This document shows, piece after piece, positions 1 to 5,934 of a stretch of 35,633 nucleotides of DNA. The position numbers and the translations under genes are program-made. The notes below the pieces were generated by a model. It saw only the letters and a list, made by a program, of their open reading frames with translations, had not been told where the DNA came from and ran no database searches. This DNA is from Candidatus Rokuibacteriota bacterium (GTDB lineage: Bacteria; Methylomirabilota; Methylomirabilia; Rokubacteriales; CSP1-6), in assembly GCA_016179965.1 (NCBI GenBank), contig JACPCF010000113.1:1-35633 (forward strand), given 5' to 3'. Positions within the stretch are counted from its first letter, which is position 1, and every line of letters begins with the position of its first letter.

Positions 1-1064
1 ATGGCGGCGCCGGCCTCGGCGAAGACCTCCAGGAGACCCTCCTTCAGGGCCTGGTTCCAGATCCAGGTGCTCGCCGGGATCACGATGAGCCGCGTCCCGG
101 CGTGGGCCTTCTTCCCCCGGAGGATCCCGGCGGCGATCCGGAGGTCTTCCAGCTTGGCGTTGGTGCAGGAGCCGATGAACACCTGGTCCAGCGGCGTGCC
201 GGCCACCTCGTCCACGGGGACCACATTGTCGGGCGAGAAGGGCTTGGCCACCTGGGGGCGCATCCCCGTCACGTCGAAGTCGTGCTCCGCCGCATAGCGG
301 GCGTCAGGATCGGACTGGTACACGCTCCAGGGGCGCTTGGCCCGCTCTTTCACGTAGGCGAGCGTCACCTCATCGGGGGCGATGATGCCGGACTTCCCGC
401 CGGCCTCGATGGCCATGTTGCACATCGTGAGCCGCTCCGACATGCCGAGCGAGGTCAGGACCGGCCCCGTGAACTCCATGGCCTGGTAGAGCGCGCCGCC
501 GATGCCGATCTTTCCGATGGTCGCGAGGATCAGGTCCTTGCCCATGATCCAGGGTCCGAGCCGGCCGTGGTAGGTGAACTTGATCGAGACCGGCACCTTG
601 AGCCAGATCTCTCCCAGCGCCAGGACCCCCGCGAGGTCCGTGTGGCCGACCCCGGTGGAAAAGGCGCCCAGGGCGCCGTAGGTGCAGGTGTGGCTGTCGC
701 CGCCGATGATGAGGTCGCCCGGCAGCGCGAGCCCCTGCTCGGGCAGGATGATATGGGCGATCCCCTGCCGCCCCTCGTCGTAAAAGAGCGGGATCCCCTG
801 CTCCCTGACCCATTGACGAACCCCCTTCAGGAGGTCGGCGGCCTGGATGTCCTTGGCGGGCACGATGTGGTCGAAGACGATCACGACCTTCGCGGGGTCG
901 AAGACCCTCGCCGCGCCCATCTGCTTCAGGACGCCGATGGCCCCGGCGGTGGAGAGATCGTTGCCCATCACCATGTCCGGGCGGGCGATGATGAACTCGC
1001 CGGGCTCCACGGCGGTCCGGCCCGTGTGGGCGGCCAGGATCTTCTCGGTGACGGTCATGCCCAT
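1..1064 (-). CDS. leuC: 3-isopropylmalate dehydratase large subunit (partial, C-terminus off the left edge)
   Basis: Aconitase-superfamily large subunit. LeuC isomerises 2- to 3-isopropylmalate in leucine synthesis with a 4Fe-4S cluster and needs a separate small subunit, probably beyond the left edge. About 354 codons are visible; the shorter archaeal-type LeuC/HacA family is usually near 420, so roughly 65 residues are missing. Seen: N-terminal MTVTEKILAAHTG, GDSHTCTYGALGAFSTGVG with the first cluster cysteine, and FIGSCTNAKLEDLR with a second. The start at 1064 (MGMTVTEK) is preferred because a TATAAT box lies 10 bases upstream; an in-frame ATG at 1058 is the alternative. Homoaconitase or another hydro-lyase of the same family is possible, since substrate cannot be told from this fragment. 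Confidence 0.85.
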   Translation of the reverse strand, partial: MGMTVTEKILAAHTGRTAVEPGEFIIARPDMVMGNDLSTAGAIGVLKQMGAARVFDPAKVVIVFDHIVPAKDIQAADLLKGVRQWVREQGIPLFYDEGRQGIAHIILPEQGLALPGDLIIGGDSHTCTYGALGAFSTGVGHTDLAGVLALGEIWLKVPVSIKFTYHGRLGPWIMGKDLILATIGKIGIGGALYQAMEFTGPVLTSLGMSERLTMCNMAIEAGGKSGIIAPDEVTLAYVKERAKRPWSVYQSDPDARYAAEHDFDVTGMRPQVAKPFSPDNVVPVDEVAGTPLDQVFIGSCTNAKLEDLRIAAGILRGKKAHAGTRLIVIPASTWIWNQALKEGLLEVFAEAGAA

Positions 1065-1074
1065 CGTCGGCCTG

Positions 1075-1080
1075 ATTATA
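1075..1080 (-). promoter_or_regulatory. -10 box of leuC, possibly leaderless transcript
   Basis: A perfect TATAAT on the minus strand ends 10 bases before the leuC ATG at 1064. There is no room for a Shine-Dalgarno sequence between a normal start site and the ATG. No good -35 is visible 16-18 bases further upstream, so the call rests on the -10 alone. Confidence 0.4.
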
Positions 1081-1092
1081 CCCCTCTCGCGT

Positions 1093-1098
1093 TACAAT
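1093..1098 (+). promoter_or_regulatory. -10-like box of the divergent plus-strand gene
   Basis: TACAAT ends 9 bases before the GTG at 1108. It lies 12 bases from the TATAAT of leuC on the other strand, so the two divergent promoters would share one short region. No -35 stands out. Confidence 0.3.
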
Positions 1099-1107
1099 GA
1101 GCGCACC

Positions 1108-2142
1108 GTGAGCCAGGACGAATTCGAGGTCTGGTTCGACAAGGGTGTGACCGACGGCCTGCCCGTCGTGCCGCCGACGCAGGCGCGGGTCGAGCGGATG
1201 GTCGGCGGAACGCGCCGTCAACCGGACGAGCTCATCGGCCTCGTCCCCCCCAACTACGGCCGCGCCACCGTCGAGAAGATCGCCGTCAACGCTGTGATGG
1301 CGGGGTGCAGGCCGGACTACATGCCCGTGTTGCTCGCCGCCGTGGAGGCGGCCTGCGATCCCGTCTTCAACCTCCACGGGCTCCAGGCCACGACCCACTT
1401 CGCGGCGCCGCTCATGATCGTCAACGGCCCGATCCGGTCGCGGATCGGCCTCAACGCCGGCTTCGGGGTCTTCGGTCCGGGGTGCCGCGCCAACGCCACG
1501 ATCGGCCGGGCCCTCCGGCTCGTCATGATGAATCTGGGCGGCGCCCGGGCCGGCGAGATCTCCATGTCCACCTTCGGCCACCCGGGGCGCTACACCTACT
1601 GCATCGCCGAGCACGAGGAGGCGAGTCCCTGGGAGCCGCTCCACGTCGAGCGCGGCCTCCGCCCCGAGGACAGCGCGGTCACGCTCTTCGCCGGCGAAGC
1701 CCCCCACGGGATCTCCGACCACGCGAGCCGCACGGCGAAGAGTCTGGCGGGCTCCCTCGGCTGGTCCATGGCGTGCCTCTGGAACGCCAAGCACTTCCCG
1801 CTCTACTCCCAGACCATGCTCGTGGTGGGGCCGGAGCACGCCCGGACGTTCGCCGACGACGGCTGGTCGAAGGCCGACCTGAAGCGCTTCCTCGTGGAGA
1901 CCATCCGGCGGCCGTACCGCGAGCTCCTCCCCGACCAGGAAAGCGGCGAAGGCACGAACCTCCGGTTCACCGACAATCCCCCGGGGCCGGACGAGCTGAT
2001 CCCCAAGTTCGCCTCCGTGGAGGACCTCCACGTGAGCGTGGCCGGCGGCACGGCCGGGCGTTTCTCCGTGGCCATCCCGGGCTGGCTCGGGACCAAGAAC
2101 GGCTCCCGGGCCGTCACCAAGCGGATCGAAAAAAGTGCTTGA
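1108..2142 (+). CDS. Conserved protein of unknown function, 344 aa
   Basis: I recognise no characterised family and assign no function. The GTG at 1108 gives a natural N-terminus (VSQDEFEVWFDKGVTDGLPVVPPT); the frame is open further upstream, but only antisense to leuC. It looks soluble, with no signal peptide or membrane helix. Notable segments are TVEKIAVNAVMAGCRPDY (about 54-71, one Cys), FNLHGLQATTHFAAPLMIVNG, a Gly-rich stretch FGVFGPGCRANATIGRA with a second Cys, then FGHPGRYTYCIAEHEEASPWEP and GEAPHGISDH. The density of conserved-looking Gly, His, Cys and Asn suggests an enzyme, but this is inference. It is divergent from leuC across 43 bases. Its stop codon overlaps the -35 of the cspA promoter downstream. 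Confidence 0.75.
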   Translation: MSQDEFEVWFDKGVTDGLPVVPPTQARVERMVGGTRRQPDELIGLVPPNYGRATVEKIAVNAVMAGCRPDYMPVLLAAVEAACDPVFNLHGLQATTHFAAPLMIVNGPIRSRIGLNAGFGVFGPGCRANATIGRALRLVMMNLGGARAGEISMSTFGHPGRYTYCIAEHEEASPWEPLHVERGLRPEDSAVTLFAGEAPHGISDHASRTAKSLAGSLGWSMACLWNAKHFPLYSQTMLVVGPEHARTFADDGWSKADLKRFLVETIRRPYRELLPDQESGEGTNLRFTDNPPGPDELIPKFASVEDLHVSVAGGTAGRFSVAIPGWLGTKNGSRAVTKRIEKSA

Positions 2143-2167
2143 CTCCCGGCGAATGATCCTGTAGTGT
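2139..2167 (+). promoter_or_regulatory. Sigma70-type promoter of first cspA
   Basis: TTGACT (2139-2144), 17-base spacer, TAGTGT (2162-2167). The -35 overlaps the stop codon of the preceding gene. Transcription from here would give a leader of about 165 bases. Confidence 0.5.
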
Positions 2168-2173
2168 GAGTGT

Positions 2174-2337
2174 CGGTTCTAGGTTCCAAGCGCGTTGCAT
2201 ACTCGAGCAGATTCGAAGTTGACGCCGTGAGGACTAGGTCCTCCGGCGTTTTTGTTTGTCCCCAAATTCCTGGGGACACCCCGGCCACGGTGGCCAGGGA
2301 ACACAGGGGCATCGCCCCAAGAAAGAGGTACAGCAGC
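2174..2337 (+). promoter_or_regulatory. Structured cspA leader RNA, copy 1, with terminator-like first hairpin
   Basis: Four hairpins can be drawn. H1: ACGCCG 2222-2227 with CGGCGT 2244-2249 and GAGGAC 2229-2234 with GTCCTC 2238-2243, then five T's (2249-2253). H2: 2257-2264 with 2271-2278 (8 bp). H3: GGCCA 2283-2287 with TGGCC 2291-2295. H4: GGGGC 2306-2310 with GCCCC 2314-2318. A GAAAGAGG ribosome site follows. The leader of the second csp gene has the same order of hairpins with different bases in H2-H4. H1 followed by a T run resembles an intrinsic terminator, which suggests attenuation upstream of the gene. That Csp proteins act on it is inferred from the known antiterminator activity of E. 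coli CspA, CspC and CspE. Confidence 0.65.
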
Positions 2338-2538
2338 ATGGCAACAGGAAGCGTGAAGTGGTTCAACGACGCGAAGGGCTACGGCTTCATCACCCAGGAA
2401 GGTGGCGAGGACGTGTTCGTCCACTACAGCGCCATTCAGGCAGGGGGCTTCAAGACCCTCGCCGAGGGCGACAAGGTGGAATTCGAGGTGACGAAGGGGC
2501 CCAAGGGGCTCCAGGCGGCCAACGTTCGGAAGATCTAA
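2338..2538 (+). CDS. cspA: Cold-shock protein (CspA family), copy 1
   Basis: 66-residue single cold-shock domain, the usual length. RNP1 is KGYGFI and RNP2 is VFVHYSAI, the aromatic surface that binds single-stranded RNA and DNA; the protein begins [11 protein letters not shown]. Csp proteins melt RNA secondary structure and act as chaperones and antiterminators in the cytoplasm. The ATG follows GAAAGAGG by 9 bases. The gene has its own promoter and a long folded leader, and is followed by a very stable hairpin before the RNA helicase gene. The second copy at 3945 is nearly identical in protein, which points to a local duplication of gene plus leader. Confidence 0.97.
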   Translation: MATGSVKWFNDAKGYGFITQEGGEDVFVHYSAIQAGGFKTLAEGDKVEFEVTKGPKGLQAANVRKI

Positions 2539-2554
2539 CGATCTCCGCTTCGCT

Positions 2555-2586
2555 CAGGGACCCGGGCCTTCGGGCCCGGGTCCCTG
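2555..2586 (+). terminator. 14-bp perfect hairpin with UUCG loop between cspA and helicase
   Basis: 2555-2568 pairs fully with 2573-2586, closed by C(TTCG)G at 2569-2572. No T run follows, so it is not a classic intrinsic terminator. It may be a 3'-end stabiliser or processing boundary that lets csp mRNA accumulate above the helicase message. Confidence 0.55.
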
Positions 2587-2626
2587 CCACTCAACCAGAC
2601 ATTCCCACACGAGAAATCGGAGAACT

Positions 2627-3736
2627 ATGCTCACTTTCGATTTGCTGAAACTTTCTCCCGAGATTCTGGCCGACATCCGACGCGCGGGCTTCGAGGCTCC
2701 CACGCCGATCCAGGCCCAGGCGATCCCTCCGGCCCTGGCCGGCAGCGACGTGATCGGCTGCGCCCAGACCGGCACCGGCAAGACGGCCGCCTTCGCGGTC
2801 CCCATCATCGAGCGGCTGGCCGGCGGAGCGGGGCTCCGCGCCCTGGTGCTGGCGCCGACGCGCGAGCTGGCGCTGCAGATCCGGGAGTCCTTCGACGCCC
2901 TCGGGGCCGGGCGCCGCGTGAGCGCCGCCACCGTGATCGGCGGCGAGGCCATGGGGCCTCAGCTCGAGGCGCTCCGCCGCCGGCCGGACGTCCTCGTGGC
3001 CACGCCGGGCCGCCTGCTCGACCACCTGGAGCGCCGGAGCGTCTTGCTCGGGAGCATCCGCATCCTCGTCCTGGACGAAGCCGACCGGATGCTCGACATG
3101 GGGTTCGCGCCACAGATCGAGCGCATCCTCAAGCACGTGCCGCTGGACCGGCAGACCCTCTGCTTCTCGGCCACCATGCCGCCCGAGATGGAGCGGCTCG
3201 TGCGCGGCCACCTGGTCCGGCCCGTCCGCGTCCAGGTCGGCCCCGCGTCGCGTCCCGTTGACAAGGTCAGCCAGATCCTCTATCCGCTGCACCGCGACGA
3301 GAAGACTTCCCTGCTCCTCTCCCTGCTCCGGGGCGAGCGCGGGAAGGTCCTCGTCTTCACGCGCACCAAGCACCGGGCCGACCGGCTGGCGCGCGCTGTC
3401 GGCGCCGCTGGACACCGGGTCGCGCGGCTTCACGCGGACCGGAGCCAGTCAGAGCGGCGGCGGGCCCTCGACGGCTTTCGCGCGGGCCAATACCGGGTGC
3501 TGGTGGCCACCGACATCGCCGCCCGAGGGATCGACGTGGCTGACATTTCCCACGTGATCAACTACGACCTGCCCGCGACGCCTGAGGACTACATCCACCG
3601 GATCGGGCGCACCGCTCGGGCCGAGGCGAGCGGCCTGGCGTCCAGCTTCGCCGCCCCCGAGGAGGGCGAGCAGCTCCGGGCGATCGAGCGCCACCTGGGC
3701 CAGCCCCTCCGCCGGGAGCGCGGCCGAGCCCGCTGA
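2627..3736 (+). CDS. DEAD-box ATP-dependent RNA helicase (RhlE/CsdA-like)
   Basis: 369 aa, a minimal two-RecA-domain DEAD-box helicase without a long C-terminal extension. Motifs in order: Q motif (FEAPTPIQAQAI), I (AQTGTGKT), Ia (PTRELALQ), Ib (TPGRLLD), II (DEAD), III (SAT), IV (VLVFTRTK), V (ATDIAARGIDV), VI (HRIGRTARA). It unwinds RNA duplexes with ATP, typically in ribosome assembly and mRNA decay. It lies between two csp genes, which supports a cold-adaptation role alongside the Csp chaperones. The ATG at 2627 follows CGGAG by 6 bases. It may be read through from cspA copy 1, since I see no separate promoter. The subfamily cannot be fixed from the motifs. Confidence 0.95.
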   Translation: MLTFDLLKLSPEILADIRRAGFEAPTPIQAQAIPPALAGSDVIGCAQTGTGKTAAFAVPIIERLAGGAGLRALVLAPTRELALQIRESFDALGAGRRVSAATVIGGEAMGPQLEALRRRPDVLVATPGRLLDHLERRSVLLGSIRILVLDEADRMLDMGFAPQIERILKHVPLDRQTLCFSATMPPEMERLVRGHLVRPVRVQVGPASRPVDKVSQILYPLHRDEKTSLLLSLLRGERGKVLVFTRTKHRADRLARAVGAAGHRVARLHADRSQSERRRALDGFRAGQYRVLVATDIAARGIDVADISHVINYDLPATPEDYIHRIGRTARAEASGLASSFAAPEEGEQLRAIERHLGQPLRRERGRAR

Positions 3737-3744
3737 AATCGGGG

Positions 3745-3774
3745 TTGACAGGCCTCCCCGAACCGGGTTATGGT
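3745..3774 (+). promoter_or_regulatory. Sigma70-type promoter of second cspA
   Basis: Perfect TTGACA (3745-3750), then TATGGT (3769-3774) at 18 bases, or TTATGG at 17. It is followed by a seven-T run and lies just after the helicase stop codon, giving a leader of about 165 bases. Confidence 0.55.
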
Positions 3775-3779
3775 TTTTT

Positions 3780-3944
3780 TCGGTTTTGATTCGTGACAAG
3801 GAATCGCTCGGTTTGAGGGTATGACGCCGCGAGGACCGAGGTCCTCCGGCGTTTTCGTTTGCCCCCCAGAGGGGGTCAGCCCGGCCATGGGGGTCGGGTA
3901 TCACCGGGGCGGCTCGACGCCCCAGAAGAAAGAGGATAGGGAGT
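3780..3944 (+). promoter_or_regulatory. Structured cspA leader RNA, copy 2
   Basis: Same architecture as the first csp leader. H1: ACGCCG 3824-3829 with CGGCGT 3847-3852 and GAGGAC 3831-3836 with GTCCTC 3841-3846, followed by TTTT. H2: CCCCC 3863-3867 with GGGGG 3871-3875. H3: 3880-3886 with 3892-3898 (7 bp, one G-T). H4: GGGGCG 3906-3911 with CGCCCC 3918-3923. H1 is conserved in sequence and includes the same one-base bulge. H2-H4 keep pairing but change sequence, which indicates selection on structure. The stretch before H1 shares a TCGGTT motif with copy 1. An AGAGG ribosome site precedes the ATG. Confidence 0.65.
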
Positions 3945-4145
3945 ATGGCACAGGGCACGGTCAAGTGGTTCAACGACGCGAAGGGATACGGCTTCATCCA
4001 GGTAGAGGGCGGAGAGGACGTCTTCGTCCACTACAGCGCCATCCAAGCCAACGGCTTCAAGAGCCTGAGCGAGGGTGATCGCGTGGAGTTCGAGGTCACC
4101 AAGGGGCCCAAGGGGCTCCAAGCGTCCAACGTCCGCAAGGTTTAA
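3945..4145 (+). CDS. cspA: Cold-shock protein (CspA family), copy 2
   Basis: 66-residue single cold-shock domain starting [11 protein letters not shown], with RNP1 KGYGFI and RNP2 VFVHYSAI. It differs from copy 1 at only about a dozen positions (for example IQVEGG for ITQEGG, and SLSEGD for TLAEGD). It is an RNA chaperone, likely co-regulated with the helicase and copy 1. It has its own TTGACA promoter and folded leader and ends in a canonical terminator, so it can be expressed alone. Confidence 0.97.
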   Translation: MAQGTVKWFNDAKGYGFIQVEGGEDVFVHYSAIQANGFKSLSEGDRVEFEVTKGPKGLQASNVRKV

Positions 4146-4166
4146 CGCGCTCGCTGGACCACTTGG

Positions 4167-4206
4167 CGGCCCGCCGGGGGCAACTCCGGCGGGCCGTTTC
4201 TTTTTT
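4167..4206 (+). terminator. Intrinsic terminator of second cspA
   Basis: 11-bp stem, 4167-4177 with 4186-4196, 8-base loop, followed by TTTCTTTTTT. A textbook Rho-independent terminator that closes the cold-shock block. Confidence 0.85.
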
Positions 4207-4286
4207 GGGGGTGGAAAAAGAACCCCGACGGTGGCTGCGGCGGCGGAGAGCCGAGCCGCCCCGCTGGTGTGGGCGGGACCGTCGGG

Positions 4287-4409
4287 GTCGGTGGTTCCTG
4301 GGTCCTCCCAGGCCGCCACCCGGGACTGGCGTGGACGTGCCTTAGGAGGCGACCACCTCACAGATCACCGTAGGGGTACATGTACACACGGCTGGACCAC
4401 CTCCTTTCT
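4287..4409 (+). ncRNA. Degenerate 16S rRNA 3'-end-like sequence (h44/h45 and anti-Shine-Dalgarno)
   Basis: 4389-4409 matches the universal 16S 3' end (CGGCTGGATCACCTCCTTTCT in most bacteria) at 20 of 21 bases, with C for T. Just upstream, ACCGTAGGGG (4367-4376) equals the start of helix 45, and GACTGG-GTG (4324-4333) resembles the 3' strand of helix 44. GTCGGTGG at 4287 may be the other strand. Relative to 16S there is an insertion in h45 (including a GTACATGTAC palindrome at 4376-4385) and another at about 4341-4360 containing AGGAGG and a second GACCACCTC. No intact 16S or 23S is present. It could be a relic, or a small RNA exposing an anti-SD sequence. It lies in the gap between convergent csp and comEA-like genes. 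Confidence 0.5.
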
Positions 4410-4595
4410 CGGCGAGGCCCTCCACGCGGGCCCGAGTCCCACCACCCCCAACCGGACGCCGACTCCCGGCCCGGGGCTCGGTCAGGTCGCCGCCGGCGGG
4501 ATTGCCGGCGGGGACACCTCAAGGAGCCTGTGTGCGCTCCGACCGATTTCCCCCAATCCTACGTCAGCCGCAGGAGACGTGTCCAAGAAAAATTC
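4410..4595. other. Non-coding remainder of the cspA/comEA convergent gap
   Basis: No credible gene. It contains a perfect 8-bp hairpin (4490-4497 with 4504-4511) and a weaker ACGTC/GACGT stem (4561-4580). No T run marks either as a clear terminator for the minus-strand gene. Confidence 0.5.
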
Positions 4596-4901
4596 TCACT
4601 TCACCGTGATCGCCTCACGATTCGCGTCCCAGATCCCCTTGCCGACCCCGCTCACCTGGCGGATCTCCTCCGGCTTCTTGAACGGGCCGTTCTTCTCGCG
4701 GTAGGCGATGATCTTCTCCGCGACCTCCCGGCCGACCCCCTTGAGCTTCATCAGCTCCGACTTCGACGCGGTGTTGATGTTGACCTTCCCCTCCGGCGCG
4801 GTCGCCGCCGACCGTTGGGGCTGCGCGTGGGCCGGCGGGAACACCCCGCCCACGACCAACGCGCTGGACAGCAGGAGCGCGAGCGACAGTCTTGCGATCA
4901 T
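4596..4901 (-). CDS. Secreted ComEA-like helix-hairpin-helix protein
   Basis: 101 aa. Residues 1-26 form a signal peptide (MIARLSLALLLSSALVVGG, then PPAHA). The C-terminal domain, VNINTASKSELMKLKGVG to the end, carries the two helix-hairpin-helix motifs of ComEA-type DNA-binding proteins (LKGVGREVAEKI, VSGVGKGIWD). ComEA binds incoming DNA at the cell surface or in the periplasm during transformation. Many bacteria have such short stand-alone versions whose role in uptake is unproven. The ATG at 4901 is preceded by GGGAGGG at good spacing, so the longer open frame upstream is not used. One copy of a 25-bp direct repeat lies upstream of the start. Confidence 0.88.
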   Translation of the reverse strand: MIARLSLALLLSSALVVGGVFPPAHAQPQRSAATAPEGKVNINTASKSELMKLKGVGREVAEKIIAYREKNGPFKKPEEIRQVSGVGKGIWDANREAITVK

Positions 4902-4954
4902 GACACCCTCCCTAGTGGAAATTTGGTGAGGGCATTCTGACCGCAGCGCGCCCG

Positions 4955-4979
4955 CTGTCAATGTCCAATGATCAATACA
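4955..4979 (+). repeat. 25-bp direct repeat, left copy
   Basis: Identical over 25 bases to 5875-5899. It begins CTGTCAATGT and ends GATCAATACA. The two copies bracket the antitoxin/toxin pair, with 895 bases between them. Confidence 0.9.
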
Positions 4980-4988
4980 CGTGCATCC

Positions 4989-5510
4989 TCAGACTGACGC
5001 GAAGACTTCACCAGCCTGTTGGAGCTGGCGGCGAGGAATGCGGATCGGGACCGAACGGCGAGCAGACGCCCGGACACCCATCACAACCTCCAACAGGCCC
5101 GGGAGGAGCAAATGGTTGGCCTTCTCTTCCAACCTCCGGATACAGAGGAATCGGATGAGCCGATCGGTCTTGAGGTCGATCTTAATTGTCCCAGTCTCCC
5201 ACCGCGAGACGGTGACCGGGGTGGTGCCGAGCTGATCGGCAAACTCCCTCGCCTTCAGCCCCACATGTCGCCGGAGGAACCGGACCTCCGGTCCTGTCAG
5301 GACAGCAGGCTTGGTCAGGAGAGCCTTGGCGATCACCCTGTGGAGCTGGAGGAGGTTGGCGATCTCCGGGGTCTCCGCTCCGCAGGTCTGGCAGACATAG
5401 ACCCGCAGGCCCTGAAGGATCACGTTGGGCAATCCGCTCTGCGGATAGGGCCAGTCTTTTCGGGCAGGCCTCATCGTTCCATCACACCGCTCGCACTTAA
5501 GAGTTCTCAT
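4989..5510 (-). CDS. Antitoxin with YgiT-type zinc ribbon and HTH domain (MqsA-like)
   Basis: 173 aa. The N-terminal zinc ribbon has CxxC (CERC, residues 6-9) and a second CxxC (CQTC). It is followed by a helix-turn-helix: LTGPEVRFLRRHVGLKAREFADQLGTTPVTVSRWETG. This is the MqsA/HigA plan: the N-domain binds the toxin and the HTH binds the operon operator. The tail after the HTH is basic and of unknown role. It lies 12 bases downstream of the toxin remnant on the same strand, with a palindromic operator in the promoter, so autoregulation is likely. With the toxin broken, it may now act only as a repressor. The ATG follows GAGAAC, a weak ribosome site. Confidence 0.8.
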   Translation of the reverse strand: MRTLKCERCDGTMRPARKDWPYPQSGLPNVILQGLRVYVCQTCGAETPEIANLLQLHRVIAKALLTKPAVLTGPEVRFLRRHVGLKAREFADQLGTTPVTVSRWETGTIKIDLKTDRLIRFLCIRRLEEKANHLLLPGLLEVVMGVRASARRSVPIRIPRRQLQQAGEVFASV

Positions 5511-5522
5511 GGGCGCCGTTCT

Positions 5523-5763
5523 CTAGCCCCGTTTCCGGCCTGGGTGAAAGCCCGTGACCAGCTTCACCGTTCGCTCGTCCAGGGGAACAAAGACGATAGC
5601 CAGTGGTCGCCCCTCGGCGTCGCGGCCCACCACGCGATAGGTCCACTCGCCTCGTTTCACATCGAGCTTGCTGGGTGGGGAGAACGGCCCCCTCGTCGGT
5701 GAAGGCCCGCTTGAAGATCTCCAGGGCCTGGCGCAAGGAGTACGGTGGCACCGATGAGGTCAC
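5523..5763 (-). pseudogene. Toxin of the TA pair, frameshifted with probable internal deletion
   Basis: Two fragments in different frames. The N-terminal part from the GTG at 5763 reads VTSSVPPYSLRQALEIF and on to DEGAVLPTQ. The C-terminal part, ending at TAG 5523-5525, reads SKLDVKRGEWTYRVVGRDAE and on to VKLVTGFHPGRKRG. The second part looks like the last beta-strands of small RelE/DUF4258-type toxins (WTYRVVGRDAEGRPLAIVF). The middle of such a toxin, usually carrying a helix, seems to be lost near 5665-5675, and the frame changes there. The position directly upstream of the antitoxin fits a toxin-first TA operon. The exact family is uncertain. Confidence 0.6.
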
Positions 5764-5792
5764 CGCTGACTCCAGTCCCGCGCCGTAATAGC

Positions 5793-5821
5793 AGTTAACA
5801 CTGTGTTAATTTCCCTGTCAA
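5793..5821 (-). promoter_or_regulatory. TA operon promoter with palindromic operator
   Basis: On the minus strand, TTGACA (5821-5816) is followed after 17 bases by TTAACT (-10). A perfect palindrome, TTAACAC-T-GTGTTAA (5795-5809 on the plus strand), fills the spacer and overlaps the -10. It is well placed for the HTH antitoxin to block RNA polymerase. Confidence 0.6.
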
Positions 5822-5874
5822 GGGGGAAATAGGTGTTCATGCTATCCGAACGGAATTGCCACCAGGGAGCAGAT

Positions 5875-5899
5875 CTGTCAATGTCCAATGATCAATACA
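5875..5899 (+). repeat. 25-bp direct repeat, right copy
   Basis: Perfect second copy of 4955-4979. It lies between the TA promoter and the promoter of the Sec-containing AhpD-like gene. Confidence 0.9.
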
Positions 5900-5934
5900 G
5901 GGGCGGCCGAACAGGAAGAAGCAGAAGGCGGCGC

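Noticed and set aside
2140-2169. Possible Sec readthrough at the TGA ending the unknown 344-aa protein
   Set aside because: Only nine codons follow before another stop, there is no SECIS-like hairpin, and the bases form the cspA -35 box.
2222-2253. First leader hairpin considered as a plain terminator of the preceding gene
   Set aside because: The same hairpin is repeated at the same place in the second csp leader, downstream of each csp promoter and after an unrelated gene, so it belongs to the csp unit.
4261-4286. GTGTGGGCGGGAC resembling the conserved 16S region near position 1400
   Set aside because: It resembles that region only as reverse complement and does not fit the order of the 16S-like segment that follows.
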